From positions 1,240,001 through 1,304,000 of the forward strand of contig NZ_CP129966.1 in the NCBI RefSeq assembly GCF_030503595.1: a DNA stretch of 64,000 nt, in the 5' to 3' direction. The stretch's first letter is position 1, and each line of letters opens with the position of its first letter. Below are positions 19,101-29,300 of this stretch, piece after piece. The notes under the pieces are model-generated. The model saw only the letters and a list, made by a program, of their open reading frames with translations. It was not told the origin of the DNA and did not search any database. Made by a program: the position numbers and the translations under genes. The DNA is from Corynebacterium sp. P4-C1 (GTDB lineage: Bacteria > Actinomycetota > Actinomycetes > Mycobacteriales > Mycobacteriaceae).

Positions 19101-20666
19101 GACCAGCTGTTGGACAACGGACGCTACCGAGAAATCCACACGAAATTCCCGCCGCTGACGTTGCCTGGCGGACAGCACTACGGGAACAGGTTCATGGTCC
19201 TGCGTGCCGACGGAGGAGACCCCATCACCATCGACGGCCATGCTCTCGAGCTTGAAAACCGGCGGGAAATCACGCCGTCACGCACGGATCTCGAGCCTGT
19301 CTTCGACGCCCTCATCGAGCGTCTCCGCGACAACGGCCCGCAACCGTGGTCGCCTGAGCCCGGTGAAGCTTTCGCAGCGGCCAGCGGAGCTCCTGTTGTT
19401 GAAGCGCATCTGATCACGGCCGGGTTCCCGAACTTCCATAAGTGGGAGTCCAATTTCATGCCCAAAGAGCTGCGCACGACAATGGGGCTCAAGGTTGCCG
19501 AAGCAGCAAAAGCAAAAGACCGCATAGGAGGCTCGCGTGAGCATTTCTTGCGCGTGCTCGCCGCAGGCATTCCCGACGATGCCGAATCAGTCCTGGACAA
19601 CGGTCTAGATAGCCAGGCGATGGCCGAGTACTGGTCAGAGCATGGTCCGGCTGCTCCCCTGCAGCTGCCGGCAGACATCACGGAGCGAAAGCCGGAGCGC
19701 CTCTCCGCAGAAACCCTTCTTAACGTCCTCGACGGACAACACGACGACCCCTGGGACTCGAGGGTCGAATCGGTGCTCTGGCTGGCCACCGAGGTGGACA
19801 TGTCCGACCCGGTCCGCAGCAACTTAGCCGATGTCGCCGAGAAGCTAGTCGAATCTCCTGAAAAACGGACAGATCTCCACCTCGGCGTTCTAGCGGCGTA
19901 CTGGGATACCGCCCGCAGGCTCAACCTGCCCACCAGAAAATTCGACGACCCCGACGATCCGATCTACCAGTCGGGACGCTTCAGCCGCGTCGAAGGAGCT
20001 TGGCCCGGCGCCACCTCGATCAGCGTCGACGTGAGCGGCATTACCGACACAGATGATCCTGATCTGCAACAGGCCCTCGAGCTTGCGATTCTGTGCAACA
20101 CATCCACAAATGACCTCTGGGCGCTGAAACTGTATTTGCAGGGCAGCTTGTCCGCATACGCGACGTGGCTGCGCGAACCGGGCGACGGCGATCCGCACGA
20201 TCCGCGCGCCGCCGCGCCCGAGCTCATCGGAGAAGTGGCCTCCACGTTGAACGTCAGTGAGAACGCCGCCGTGTACTACCTGCAGCTTCTTGCCTGGCCA
20301 GACCCGACGGATGCGAATGTGCGCCGTTGGAACAGCTGGAAGAAAGCCGACATCACGAACGCCGGCGCAGAATTGGTCGATGCGGGCGTCGTCGTTGAGG
20401 CCAAGCGGTCCCGTGCCAAGAGAAAGTACTTCTTGCCTGGAGGTTGGACGGAAGGACAGCCTCCGCACCTGCCGATCGAAACGTGGAAGACGGAGCCATT
20501 CGGCATCGTGAAAAAGGGCGCGCGCAGCAAGGCCGAGCCACTCCTCTGGGTGGCCGTGGCACCCCTACCGCCGACGGAATGGTTCGCCGCCTGCTGGGAA
20601 CGCTCCCGAGGCAACGATGCGCCGCAATTCGAAGAATTGGAAACGAACCATAGGAGTCGCCGATGA
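16122..20666 (+). CDS. Giant cluster protein A with C-terminal winged-helix-like region
   Basis: 1514 aa, no signal peptide or membrane helix. By eye it has an N-terminal conserved block (VGHVRRRAVGFPEWPILNDPDNA), an alpha-helical repeat-like section (to about residue 270), a central beta-rich section with Trp- and Gly-rich strands (about 540-800: SVPVPGGRLLGENVVVRP, FSTADGYHRHAVF, LIVDADGTEFTV), and a C-terminal segment around 1376-1445 (NVSENAAVYYLQLLAWPDPT... RRWNSWKKADITNAGAELVDAG... KRKYFLPGGW) that resembles a winged helix. Similar actinobacterial neighbours of MoxR/SWIM genes are often labelled DNA-binding. The function is unknown. The ATG at 16122 overlaps the previous stop. It is a tandem paralogue of the next gene and contains an 11-mer copy at 16628. 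Confidence 0.75.
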   Translation: MSDTRTRLEQGGITQEAGERSFPLAAATYAHALLPGRPVVRLTPEPLLEAEKATLGVVGLELEEQTHVGHVRRRAVGFPEWPILNDPDNAQVALDLVDDLKRLSVRARSKPAAVKTEVNKLADDLDAAVPHFLPTFLEEAGRIFLEAGNTSYASQMFTKAREVERRHALLIDEERHRDVMMEFAFAGAVSAKEFTAESTHLAERMEPAEAYERFRALCLERVRGGLTPYSGMKKDLAKLAKAAGLKPADEEAALAAILLRAPSIQRANQKFWKDYKTAIRKAAKQDKTLQAHLLTMSPDEIKVDDWIDILRSSGAIELVKQGDHPDFVRRVLGLATRIMWDTDSNEKLAPLLDEILPHAGCTAIAVPDGWLDNIPAEAWEKLLSHDVAIDFTNYFILAYIDLKTWAGNEHRAPLPHLAASEQMRKYLFKGIERALEHSDEITVISTDPHLHPVVVALLTERIESLESAPPTADRLAEVTDYVRHFEFVDDTEIQGLLDRVRAYHGDLAEVLAETLRRGLPEELGWPEFEVAYGEKYENDPNNWVAAKDCWPGVVVHNDKQLALVVGESTTEIQNWTGEEIAGVTEADGQIAIVTRHRSANGTKISWSGAREPLDIKVSHFSHAAGLTASVPVPGGRLLGENVVVRPDQPAWSFNIRQFFVEGGRFWVLNDEEKFIEIDPDTGALGRESMPDWFDQQCRRHPDLEFNPLTSQLRPVCEETEKSPFSTADGYHRHAVFNRKGDPEFALIVDADGTEFTVTGELARSVFGVIRLPNGQPRILVRSRQGTWVIDPADGMPTLSYGLGFNSAMWWHHTKHRDPEVSSKLREVTADDLRIVIKRFTKLHVDGDLADTVGHLLDIDDYVVNHAIAQHAAALAQSWPEVGISPDVAVTRTLAIQKHNGILLSAMVHRWDDIDALSVWHGAARLGLTDRELPPKPDSWQVSENNWMELLDCADALLALAAMPGRTLEEAQALKELWVLLRDTNLLSAEHLIIDQLLDNGRYREIHTKFPPLTLPGGQHYGNRFMVLRADGGDPITIDGHALELENRREITPSRTDLEPVFDALIERLRDNGPQPWSPEPGEAFAAASGAPVVEAHLITAGFPNFHKWESNFMPKELRTTMGLKVAEAAKAKDRIGGSREHFLRVLAAGIPDDAESVLDNGLDSQAMAEYWSEHGPAAPLQLPADITERKPERLSAETLLNVLDGQHDDPWDSRVESVLWLATEVDMSDPVRSNLADVAEKLVESPEKRTDLHLGVLAAYWDTARRLNLPTRKFDDPDDPIYQSGRFSRVEGAWPGATSISVDVSGITDTDDPDLQQALELAILCNTSTNDLWALKLYLQGSLSAYATWLREPGDGDPHDPRAAAPELIGEVASTLNVSENAAVYYLQLLAWPDPTDANVRRWNSWKKADITNAGAELVDAGVVVEAKRSRAKRKYFLPGGWTEGQPPHLPIETWKTEPFGIVKKGARSKAEPLLWVAVAPLPPTEWFAACWERSRGNDAPQFEELETNHRSRR

Positions 20667-23600
20667 CGTTAGATGTCAGCACACGCCTCAACCTTGGGGG
20701 CATCACTGAGAACGCCGCGGACAACTCGGTGCCGCTCGTGGCAGCCGCTTACACGCACCCGGTGCTTGCCGGTCGCTCGATTGTGCAGCTCATTCCCGAG
20801 CCACTGGCGGAAGCCGATGAATTGGCACTCGGTGTCATCGGCCTCGAACCAGCTGGTCGCGTGAACGTGGGGCACACTCGGCGGCGGGCCATCGGTTTCC
20901 CTGAATGGCCTATCCTCAACGACCCCGAGAACGCGCATCACGCGCTCAACCTCGTCGCCGACATGGAGCGCGCAGGCAAATACGCCGCCAGCAAGCCCAA
21001 GAAGTTCAAAGGGGCAGTCGATGAGTTGGGCGACAAACTCGACAACAGCGCACCGCACTTTCTCCCTACTTTCTTCGAGGAAGCTGGGCGAGTTTTCATC
21101 GCCGCAGATAACGGCAAGCTCGCCGCGCAGATGTTCACGCAAGCACGCGACGCGGAGCGCCGCCATTCGCTGCCTATCGACGAAATCCGCCACGCCGAAG
21201 CCGTCCTGGAATTCGCCTACGCCGGGGCGCTGAGCACCAAGGAACTGGGCAACGAGGCGAAGCGGCTGGCGGAACAGCTTGAACCGGAGGAGGCGTACCG
21301 CGCGTACCGCACATTGTGCGTGGAGCGGGTGCGGGGCGGGTTGAGCCCGCACGCCGGGATGAAGAAAGAGTTAGCGAAGCTGGCGAAGGCCGCTGGCTTG
21401 GACACCGCCAAGGAAGAGGACGGGGTCGTCCGCGATTTGTTGAGCGTCCCGTCGATGAAGAAGGCCGGCGCGCATTTCTGGAAGAATTACGAGAAGGCTA
21501 TTTGCCGCGTCGTCGCGGACGATCCCGCGCTCATGGACCAGCTACTTTCTCTATTCCCGCGCCATGTGGATACCGACCCGTGGCTGCACCTGTTGGATAT
21601 CACCGGCGCGCTCGACGTGGTCAAAGACGGTGCGCATCCGGACTTCGTTCCCGGCCTCCTCCTGTTCGAGTCCCAGTGGACGAAATGGCCGTATACGCCG
21701 TCGACCCAGTTGACACCGGTTCTCGCAGATATCCTCCCCCATGCCGGTCTCAGCACCGTCACCGTGCCTAAAGACCGGCTCCATTATTTGCCGGCGGCAG
21801 CCGTCGAGCAGGTTCTCGCGAACGGACTGACCTTCTCGTTCTCTCATGCACCAGTACAAACGGACATCGACCTCACCAGATGGGCACGCCTTCCAGAGCG
21901 CGCACCACTGCCCCACCTCATGGCGGACGAATCGCTGCGAGGAGCTGTCGTTCTGGGGATCAAGAATGCGATGCGCCATCCCGAGGTCGTGGAGACACTC
22001 ACCGCCGATCCGCACGTCAGAACGTTGGTGGTGGAGCTGCTCACGGAGATCGTCGATAAGCTTGAAGCGGGAGTGCCGTCCGTCGACCATCTCACGCAGG
22101 CCACTACATTCGTCCGCGGCTTCGAACTCGTCGGCGACGAGGAGATTCAGTCGCTTCTCGACCGGGTGCGTGTAATTCACCGCGATCCGGCCGTGCCTTT
22201 GGCTGAATCCTTGCGCCGCGGTCTGCCCGATGAGCTCGGCTGGCCAGAATTAGAGCAGCTCAACTGGAAGTACGGGGAACCGATGCGACTCAATCTGTGG
22301 CTAACCGCCGAAGATTGTTGGCCCGGCGTCATCGTGGAAGCAGATTCCCGCACCACCTACCTGCGCGGCCGGAACGCCACTGCGATTCCCAACTGGACCG
22401 GTCAGAAACTCTTCGGCGCCATGGAAGTTGACGGCCAATTCGGCCTGGCCACCTACACCAATGCGAATCCGCGGGTGTGGTGGGAGAGTGCCCCCGAGGG
22501 CATGACCAGTAGATGGAGAGAGCTTCCGTCCCTCGGCCTTGTCGCCTCAGTTCCGGTGCCCGGTGGGCGTATTTTCGACGCCGACACGGTGATGCGTCCC
22601 GGCCATTCCACGTGGGCGAGCGGCAGCCAACATTTCTTCGTCGACGGCAACCGGGTATGGCTCATCGACAGCCCCGGGCTTGACGACGGATCCACCGTAG
22701 TGGAACTCGATCCAGCCACCGGTGCCACTGGCCGCGAGAGTTTGCCGGACTGGTTCGCCGAGCAGTGCCGCCGCCACCCGGATTTGGTGTTTGAACCGCA
22801 GCGTTCACAGCACCGGCCGGTGGAGGACACAACCGCGGAATCGCTCTTCTCCACCGCTGACGGCTTCCACAGGCATGCTGTGTTCACCCGCCCCGACGAC
22901 CCCGACTTCTGCTTGGTCGTCGACGCCGACGGGACCGAATTCACCGTCACTGGGAAGCACGCGCGCAAGGTTACGGGTGTACTTCAACGCCCCAACGGCG
23001 GCCGGTGGATTCTCACGAATGAGCACATAGATCCCGTCGTTCTGGATCCGGAAGACATGACCCCGGTAGCGGTGCGCGGGACGCAACTCCACTCGCACAT
23101 GTGGTGGCATCACTTCCGCGTCCGCGAACCCGAGACAAGCGAGATGCTGCGGCAGATCACTGCCGATGAGGTTCGCCCGCTGGTGAATCGGGCGCGCGAA
23201 AACGGCAATGGAGGCGCGGATAAGCACATGTGCGAATTGGTCGGCGAGGTGCTCGGTGTAGACGACCCGGTGCTGCGCTATGCGATCGCATCCGCTGCGC
23301 ACCAAGCGGCGACGTCGTGGCCGCAGGAGGACACCGACGCACGTGCTGAGGAGCTGACCGGGGCGCCGACCTTCGCCGAGCACCATGGTGTGCTCCGGTC
23401 CCTCACGCGGTTTCCCCTCGCCAAATTCGACGCGATGGATATCTGGCAAGGTGCGGCGGCCTTGGGAATGCACAACCGTTATGTTCCGGAGAAGGGTTAC
23501 ACCCACAACAGAACCAGGGGCAGCAACGACTGGATGAAGCTGCTCGGGCACGGCGATGCCCTGGTCATTTTCGCGGCATCACCAGGCCGTACTGCGGACG

Positions 23601-25285
23601 AAGTCCAGGCGTTGAAGGAGCTGTGGACGGTGCTGCGGGATGCCGGAGCCCTCACGGCTGACAACCTGGTGTTGGAGTCCTACGCCTCGGTGCCGTTTTC
23701 GCCGGGGCAGAATGTACAGCTTCCGCCACAAGCGGTTCGGCTCGCGCGCAACGTTTCAGGCGACCCCCTGATTGTGCGCGTGGCCGGCGCCGAGATGATG
23801 ACTGTGAACGGCACCCCCCTGAAACTGAACAGCCGAACTGACATCGCACCGTCGCGCACGGACCTTGAGCCGGTCTTCGACGCGCTGCTCGCACGCATTG
23901 CGGAGGACGGCCCACTGCCGTATTCAGCGTCTACTGGCGAGGCTTTCGCCGCCGCAGCTAACTCGCCGCTTGCCGACGCCCATGTGATCGCCGCCGGTTT
24001 CCCGAACCTCTACTCCTTCGACGCTAATTTCGTGCCGAAGGATCTGCGCTCGGCTATGGGACTGAAAGTCAATGAGCTCAAAGCGGCTCGAGAACGGTTG
24101 ATGCCCTCCGGCGACCACTTCGCGGCGGTCCTGGCAGCTGGCCTGCCCGACAATGCGGCGGAGTTGCTGACCAGCGGCCCGGATATCGCCTCCATGGCCA
24201 AATACTGGTTAGAGCACGGGCCGGACTACTTGCCTGAGATCCCAGGGCAGATCGCCGAGCGCGTCCCGAAAGTGTTGAAGGAAAGCGTGCTGCAAAGCAT
24301 TGTCGCCGGCCGGCATTTCGACGCTGACAATGGCACTGACAACGCCGACGACTGGGCCCAAGAGGTCGGCGCTCTGATCTGGCTTGCCACTGAGCTGGAC
24401 ATGACCGATCCGCTTCGCCCTGCGCTGGCCGATCATGCCGAGCGGCTGCACAGCTCCCCGCGGGGCATCGACGCAATCAAGGTCGCTATCACCGGTATCG
24501 GCGAGGACGATGAGGCAGTTCGCAGCGCGATCGGTGCGCCGAAACGCGCTGAGGGCGACACGGACCGCACAGACCTTCAAGCAGGACGGTTCACACTCGA
24601 GCAGCATTACGATTGGGATTTGGTCCTCGTCGACCTCTCAGACGTAGATGAGCCGTGCAGCGACCTGGATCTGGCGCGCGAATGGGCAAAGGACCTCCAC
24701 AACGGTGCCAGCAGCAGGTTGCGAGTGGCAGCGGCGGACGTCCGCGCACGCGGTGTGCTCACGTCCTACGCCGAGTGGTTGAGGGAACCGGGCAAGGGCG
24801 AACCGCGCGACCCTCTCGTCTCCGCGCCCGAGCTCGTGGCTGAGGCGGCTGATGCACTCGGAGTCAGCCAAGACGCGGCCCGATATTACCTGCAGTTGCT
24901 GGCCTGGCCCGAGCCGACGGACAAGAATGTCCGCCGCTGGAATACCTGGAAGAAAGCCGATATCGTCCGCGCCGGTTCCGAACTCGTTGCCGCCGGTAAA
25001 GTCGTCGAAGGCAAGCGCCCCCGTTCGGGCCGCAGCTATTTCTTGCCCGGTGGATGGGTAGAAAAAGTGCACAAGTCTGAAGGACAGCTCCCGGTCGAGG
25101 TGTGGAAGCTACCCGCCTTCGGCATCGAGCAGAGTGGCTACAACGGAGAATTCGAGCCGCAGCTGGGCATCGCTGTCGCACCCCTACCGCCGCCGGAATG
25201 GTTCGCTACCTGCTGGGAGCGCTCCCAGGGCGACGACGCGCCGCAATTCGCGGAACTGGAGACCACGAGGAGGAGACGCCGATGA
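20663..25285 (+). CDS. Giant cluster protein B, tandem paralogue of A
   Basis: 1540 aa with the same layout as protein A and many shared blocks in the same order: HTRRRAIGFPEWPILNDPEN, HFLPTFFEEAGRVF, ESLRRGLPDELGWPE, ESLPDWFAEQCRRHPDL, SLFSTADGFHRHAVF, and the C-terminal YYLQLLAWPEPTDKNVRRWN with SYFLPGGW. The C-terminal winged-helix-like region is near residues 1399-1465. The start overlaps the stop of A by ATGA and has GGAG upstream. Divergence is greatest in the helical middle part, which may be the recognition surface. The duplication is old, since conservation is patchy at nucleotide level. Function unknown. Confidence 0.75.
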   Translation: MTLDVSTRLNLGGITENAADNSVPLVAAAYTHPVLAGRSIVQLIPEPLAEADELALGVIGLEPAGRVNVGHTRRRAIGFPEWPILNDPENAHHALNLVADMERAGKYAASKPKKFKGAVDELGDKLDNSAPHFLPTFFEEAGRVFIAADNGKLAAQMFTQARDAERRHSLPIDEIRHAEAVLEFAYAGALSTKELGNEAKRLAEQLEPEEAYRAYRTLCVERVRGGLSPHAGMKKELAKLAKAAGLDTAKEEDGVVRDLLSVPSMKKAGAHFWKNYEKAICRVVADDPALMDQLLSLFPRHVDTDPWLHLLDITGALDVVKDGAHPDFVPGLLLFESQWTKWPYTPSTQLTPVLADILPHAGLSTVTVPKDRLHYLPAAAVEQVLANGLTFSFSHAPVQTDIDLTRWARLPERAPLPHLMADESLRGAVVLGIKNAMRHPEVVETLTADPHVRTLVVELLTEIVDKLEAGVPSVDHLTQATTFVRGFELVGDEEIQSLLDRVRVIHRDPAVPLAESLRRGLPDELGWPELEQLNWKYGEPMRLNLWLTAEDCWPGVIVEADSRTTYLRGRNATAIPNWTGQKLFGAMEVDGQFGLATYTNANPRVWWESAPEGMTSRWRELPSLGLVASVPVPGGRIFDADTVMRPGHSTWASGSQHFFVDGNRVWLIDSPGLDDGSTVVELDPATGATGRESLPDWFAEQCRRHPDLVFEPQRSQHRPVEDTTAESLFSTADGFHRHAVFTRPDDPDFCLVVDADGTEFTVTGKHARKVTGVLQRPNGGRWILTNEHIDPVVLDPEDMTPVAVRGTQLHSHMWWHHFRVREPETSEMLRQITADEVRPLVNRARENGNGGADKHMCELVGEVLGVDDPVLRYAIASAAHQAATSWPQEDTDARAEELTGAPTFAEHHGVLRSLTRFPLAKFDAMDIWQGAAALGMHNRYVPEKGYTHNRTRGSNDWMKLLGHGDALVIFAASPGRTADEVQALKELWTVLRDAGALTADNLVLESYASVPFSPGQNVQLPPQAVRLARNVSGDPLIVRVAGAEMMTVNGTPLKLNSRTDIAPSRTDLEPVFDALLARIAEDGPLPYSASTGEAFAAAANSPLADAHVIAAGFPNLYSFDANFVPKDLRSAMGLKVNELKAARERLMPSGDHFAAVLAAGLPDNAAELLTSGPDIASMAKYWLEHGPDYLPEIPGQIAERVPKVLKESVLQSIVAGRHFDADNGTDNADDWAQEVGALIWLATELDMTDPLRPALADHAERLHSSPRGIDAIKVAITGIGEDDEAVRSAIGAPKRAEGDTDRTDLQAGRFTLEQHYDWDLVLVDLSDVDEPCSDLDLAREWAKDLHNGASSRLRVAAADVRARGVLTSYAEWLREPGKGEPRDPLVSAPELVAEAADALGVSQDAARYYLQLLAWPEPTDKNVRRWNTWKKADIVRAGSELVAAGKVVEGKRPRSGRSYFLPGGWVEKVHKSEGQLPVEVWKLPAFGIEQSGYNGEFEPQLGIAVAPLPPPEWFATCWERSQGDDAPQFAELETTRRRRR

Positions 25286-26382
25286 CCCACCAGGTCGAGC
25301 TCGCAGAGGAGCGCTTCGCCGACGAGCTGGAGTTCCTCGAACGCTGGGACACCGGCGCACGCCCACCGGGTTGGAGGCTGACACCGCGTGCCGTGGTCGC
25401 ATTCATCATGGGCGGCACCGACCTCAAGGCGGGGCGGTCCAAGCTCACCATCGCGCCGAAATACGTCGGGGATCCGGCGCTGGTGGAGCGCTGCGTGATC
25501 ACGCTGGCAGGCTCGCGCGGGCTGATGCTGGTCGGCGAGCCCGGCACCGCCAAGTCGATGCTCTCCGAGCTGCTTTCGGCTGCCATCTGCGGGACCTCCG
25601 CGCTCGTGGTGCAGGGCACCGCCGGGACAACGGAAGACCAGCTGCGCTACGGCTGGAATTACGCGATGCTTCTGGGCAATGGCCCCACAGCGGAGGCGCT
25701 GGTCCCCAGCCCGGTCATGCGCGCGATGGAAAATGGTGCGGTCGCGCGCATCGAGGAGATCACCCGCTGCCTGCCCGAGGTGCAGGATTCGCTGGTGTCC
25801 CTTCTGTCGGAGCGCCGCATCGCCGTACCCGAACTCGGCGACATGTCGGTGGCGGCCACCGAAGGCTTCGGGCTGATCGGCACGGCGAACCTGCGCGACC
25901 GCGGAGTGTCCGAAATGAGTGCGGCCCTGAAACGCCGCTTCAGCTTCGAGACGGTCCACCCCATCGCCGACCTGGACGCGGAGATCGCGCTCGTTGCCAA
26001 CCAGACCCGCCGGGCTTTGGACGCCGCACAGATCGACACGCCTGTCGACGAGGTCGTGGTCGACGTCCTCGTCACCGCCTTCCGTGACCTGCGTGCCGGT
26101 GTGAGCCGGGAAGGCTGGCCGGTGGAGAAACCCACGACGGTCCTCTCCACCGCCGAGGCCGTGTCTGTGAGCACGTCGATCGCCCTTGCCAGCGCCTATT
26201 TTCCCGCCCGCAGCGACGGCCTGCGCGATGTGGCCGGTCACCTGCTCGGTGTCGTCCGCAAAGACGATCCCGCGGACGCGGACCGGCTTCGCGGCTACTG
26301 GGACAGCGTTGTCCAGCGCCGGGCGAAGGACGGGGCGGCACCGTGGCGCACCCTGTGGGATCAACGCGACGAGCTGGTATGA
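25282..26382 (+). CDS. MoxR-type AAA+ ATPase (YehL-like)
   Basis: 366 aa AAA+ ATPase. Walker A is GEPGTAKS (residues 85-92), the Walker B region reads AVARIEEITR, sensor 1 is IGTANLRDRG and the arginine-finger region is MSAALKRRFSFE. MoxR ATPases typically act with a VWA protein as a remodelling or chaperone pair, and the next gene carries such a VWA domain. Walker B has Glu where Asp is usual (IEE, not DE), which seems to be shared by the YehL branch and needs an alignment. It starts at the ATGA overlap with protein B; the longer open frame upstream is protein B read in another frame. Confidence 0.9.
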   Translation: MTHQVELAEERFADELEFLERWDTGARPPGWRLTPRAVVAFIMGGTDLKAGRSKLTIAPKYVGDPALVERCVITLAGSRGLMLVGEPGTAKSMLSELLSAAICGTSALVVQGTAGTTEDQLRYGWNYAMLLGNGPTAEALVPSPVMRAMENGAVARIEEITRCLPEVQDSLVSLLSERRIAVPELGDMSVAATEGFGLIGTANLRDRGVSEMSAALKRRFSFETVHPIADLDAEIALVANQTRRALDAAQIDTPVDEVVVDVLVTAFRDLRAGVSREGWPVEKPTTVLSTAEAVSVSTSIALASAYFPARSDGLRDVAGHLLGVVRKDDPADADRLRGYWDSVVQRRAKDGAAPWRTLWDQRDELV

Positions 26383-29300
26383 CGGAAGTTGACGTTGCGG
26401 GAGCCGTCGATAAGCTGGCGCGCGATTCCGTTTTCCTGATCGGCGTGCGGCACCACTCACCGTCGCTCGCGCGGGTGCTGCCGCGGCTGTTGGATGAGGC
26501 GCGCCCGGACGCGGTGGTGCTGGAAATGCCTGCGGAGGCGCAGCCGTGGTGCGAGTGGATCGCCCATCCCGAGGCGACGGCGCCGCTCACTTTCGCGGTC
26601 GCCGATGACGACGGTGCTGTCGGTTTCTGGCCGTTGGCCGATTTCAGCCCGGAGCTCGTCGCGCTGCGGTGGGCGCGCTCGCGCGATGTGCCTGTGATCT
26701 GCGCCGACCTCTCCCCCGCCGCACGCCCCGAATCTTCGGAAGCATCTGACGGCGAGTTCAGCGTGGGCACGCTTATCGACGCCCACGTCCACGCCGAGCA
26801 CCACGACGACGCCTGGGACCGCCTCGTCGAAGTCCCCTCCGCCGGCGCATCACCCGAAGCTGTGCGCCGCAGTGCTCTGGCTTTCGGCTGGGCGTACCGG
26901 CAGGGGCGGAACCTGGATGCACGCACGGCCGCGCGCGAGGCATCGATGCGCGAAGGTATCCGCCGCGCGCGTGCTGAGCACGGCCCCGCGGTGACCGCGG
27001 TGACGGGCGCGTGGCACAGCCCGGCGTTGACCTCTGAGCTAATCGACGCTGAGGCGGAGTCCGACCGCGAGCTGCTTAGCTCCCTGAACTTTGACGGCGA
27101 GCCTACGGCCAGCCTTGTCCCCTACTCGCAGAAGCTGCTCGATTCCCGCTCCGGTTACCCGTCCGGCATCCGCGACCCGCGCTGGCAGCAAGCGGTGTTG
27201 ACTTACGGCGACGACCTCGCCGCATTCGAGGGTGCTGTGACCTCTTTGCTCACCCAGCTCGCTGCCCATCTCCGCGCGGAGGGCCATCCGTGCGGACCAG
27301 CTGAGATCCGTGAGGCAAACCGTATGACGCTCGACCTCGCTGCGTTGCGCGGGTTGCCGGTGCCGGGCCGCCGCGAATTCCAGGAAGCCTGCACCTCCGT
27401 CTTCGCGCAGGGCGACGTGCTCGGGCGCGGCCGCGCCGTGGCTCGCGCCGCCGAGAAGATCCTGGTGGGCGAGGACACCGGTGCCCTCGCCCCAGACACA
27501 CCCCAATCGGGTCTGGCTCTCGCTTTTGCTGAAGATCTCGCTGCCCTGCGCTTGCCGGGCCCTGGCGAACGGTCGCGCGAGCTGACCCTGAATCCGCTGC
27601 GCCTGAAAGACTCCGCTCCCGAAAACACATTGGACACTCGGCGCGAAATCTTCCTGCAGCGCTGCCGGGTCGCACGCATTTCCTACGGCATACCCACCGA
27701 GGTCATCGGCGTCGGCGGTGCCCAAGCGGTGAGCACGAAATGGACAGTGCTTTACGACGTCTCCACCAGCGCCAGCCTCCCCCACGCCAGCCGATTCGGT
27801 GTGACCGTGGTGCAGACAGCCAAAGGCGTACTGCGCACCCGCCGCCCCGACTCCGACTCCGATCCCGACCCCGACGTCCTGGTGACCGGCCTGGCTGACG
27901 CCGCCGCCGCTGGACTAGCCGACGAATTTGACTGGTGGCTCGACGCCGTGGTGGCGGAGCTGCCCCTTCGCGCCGGTGTTGACGCTTTGGCGGAGGCAAT
28001 CGAGGTCATCGCCGCTGTCGGCGAAGGCACCGTCGCAGGAATGCTACTGATAGACCGTGGCCCCCAGATAGCTTCTGCCCTGGAGATTCTCGTTGATGCC
28101 GCTGTTGCGCAGGTCGACGGCCTCGCGGGCAGCGACGACCCAGCCGATGCCGCGGCGTTGGGCCGCCTCGTCGCCCTGCGACACGCGGATATCGGGCTGC
28201 GCCTGGCACACTCGCTCACCGAATTCGTCTCTGCTGCCTCCCCACTGATGCAGGGGGCAGCCACCGGGTTGCTGCGACGCCTCGACCACGACGTGGCTGA
28301 TCTGCCCAGCATTGCTTCGCGAATCTACGCCGCCTCCAGCACACAGAGCCGCCGCGATCTAGCCCGCTGGTTGACGGGCCTGATCACCGCCAACCCCGAA
28401 TTGCTCACCGACGATTCTTCATTCCTCGACGATCTCCGCTCTGGTGTCGAAGACATCGATGAAGCGATGTTCATCGCCCGCCTCCCCGCATTGCGCGGTG
28501 GCTTCGACCCGATGTCTGCCGCCGAACGCGAACGTTTGCTGGAAGCTGTCGGCGCCGACCGCGTGCGGCCGACAGAGGTGCCCGCCGAAGAACTCGGCCG
28601 CTGGGCCGCAGAGGACCGTGCCGCCTGGGAGCGCCTCCAACGCCTTGGCCTCTCCTCCGTCGCCGTGTCTCCCAAACAGCGCTGGTCACTGGTGCTGGGG
28701 CGCCGCCACCACGAACTTACGGGCCCCCAGCAACGACGGTTGGCGCGCAGCCTGGACCAGCTGTACGGCGGCGGTGACGGCGAGGGATCGTCCGGCGGCT
28801 ATCTGGGCGGCCGCGGTGGATCCGAGCCTCCCTACCCCACCGCGCGCGAATGGGCCGACGACCTCGACGCCCTGTTCGGCGAAGACGTGCGAGAAGACAT
28901 CGCCGCCTCAGCGATCACTGCCCGCAACCCGCTTGCCATCGACCTCATTGAAAACACTCAGCCCCGCGCATCCGTCGAGCTTCTCAACGACATCCTCACC
29001 ATCGCCGGTGGCATGCCCGAATCGACTCTGGCGAAGCTGCGACCGATGCTGCGTCGCATGGTCGCCGAGCTATCCCAGGCGCTGGCCAACCGGCTCCGCC
29101 CCGCTCTCAACGGCTTACAGGGGTGGCGTGCCACCACGCGCCCCTCACAGCGCTTGGACGCCGCGGCGACCATCCGCAGGAACCTACGCCACGCCGTCCC
29201 CGGTCCCGACGGCACCCCGCAACTCGTCGTGGCCACACCCATCTTCCGTCAGCCACTCGCCCGGCGCGCCGAATGGCACATCATCGTGCTTGTCGACGTC

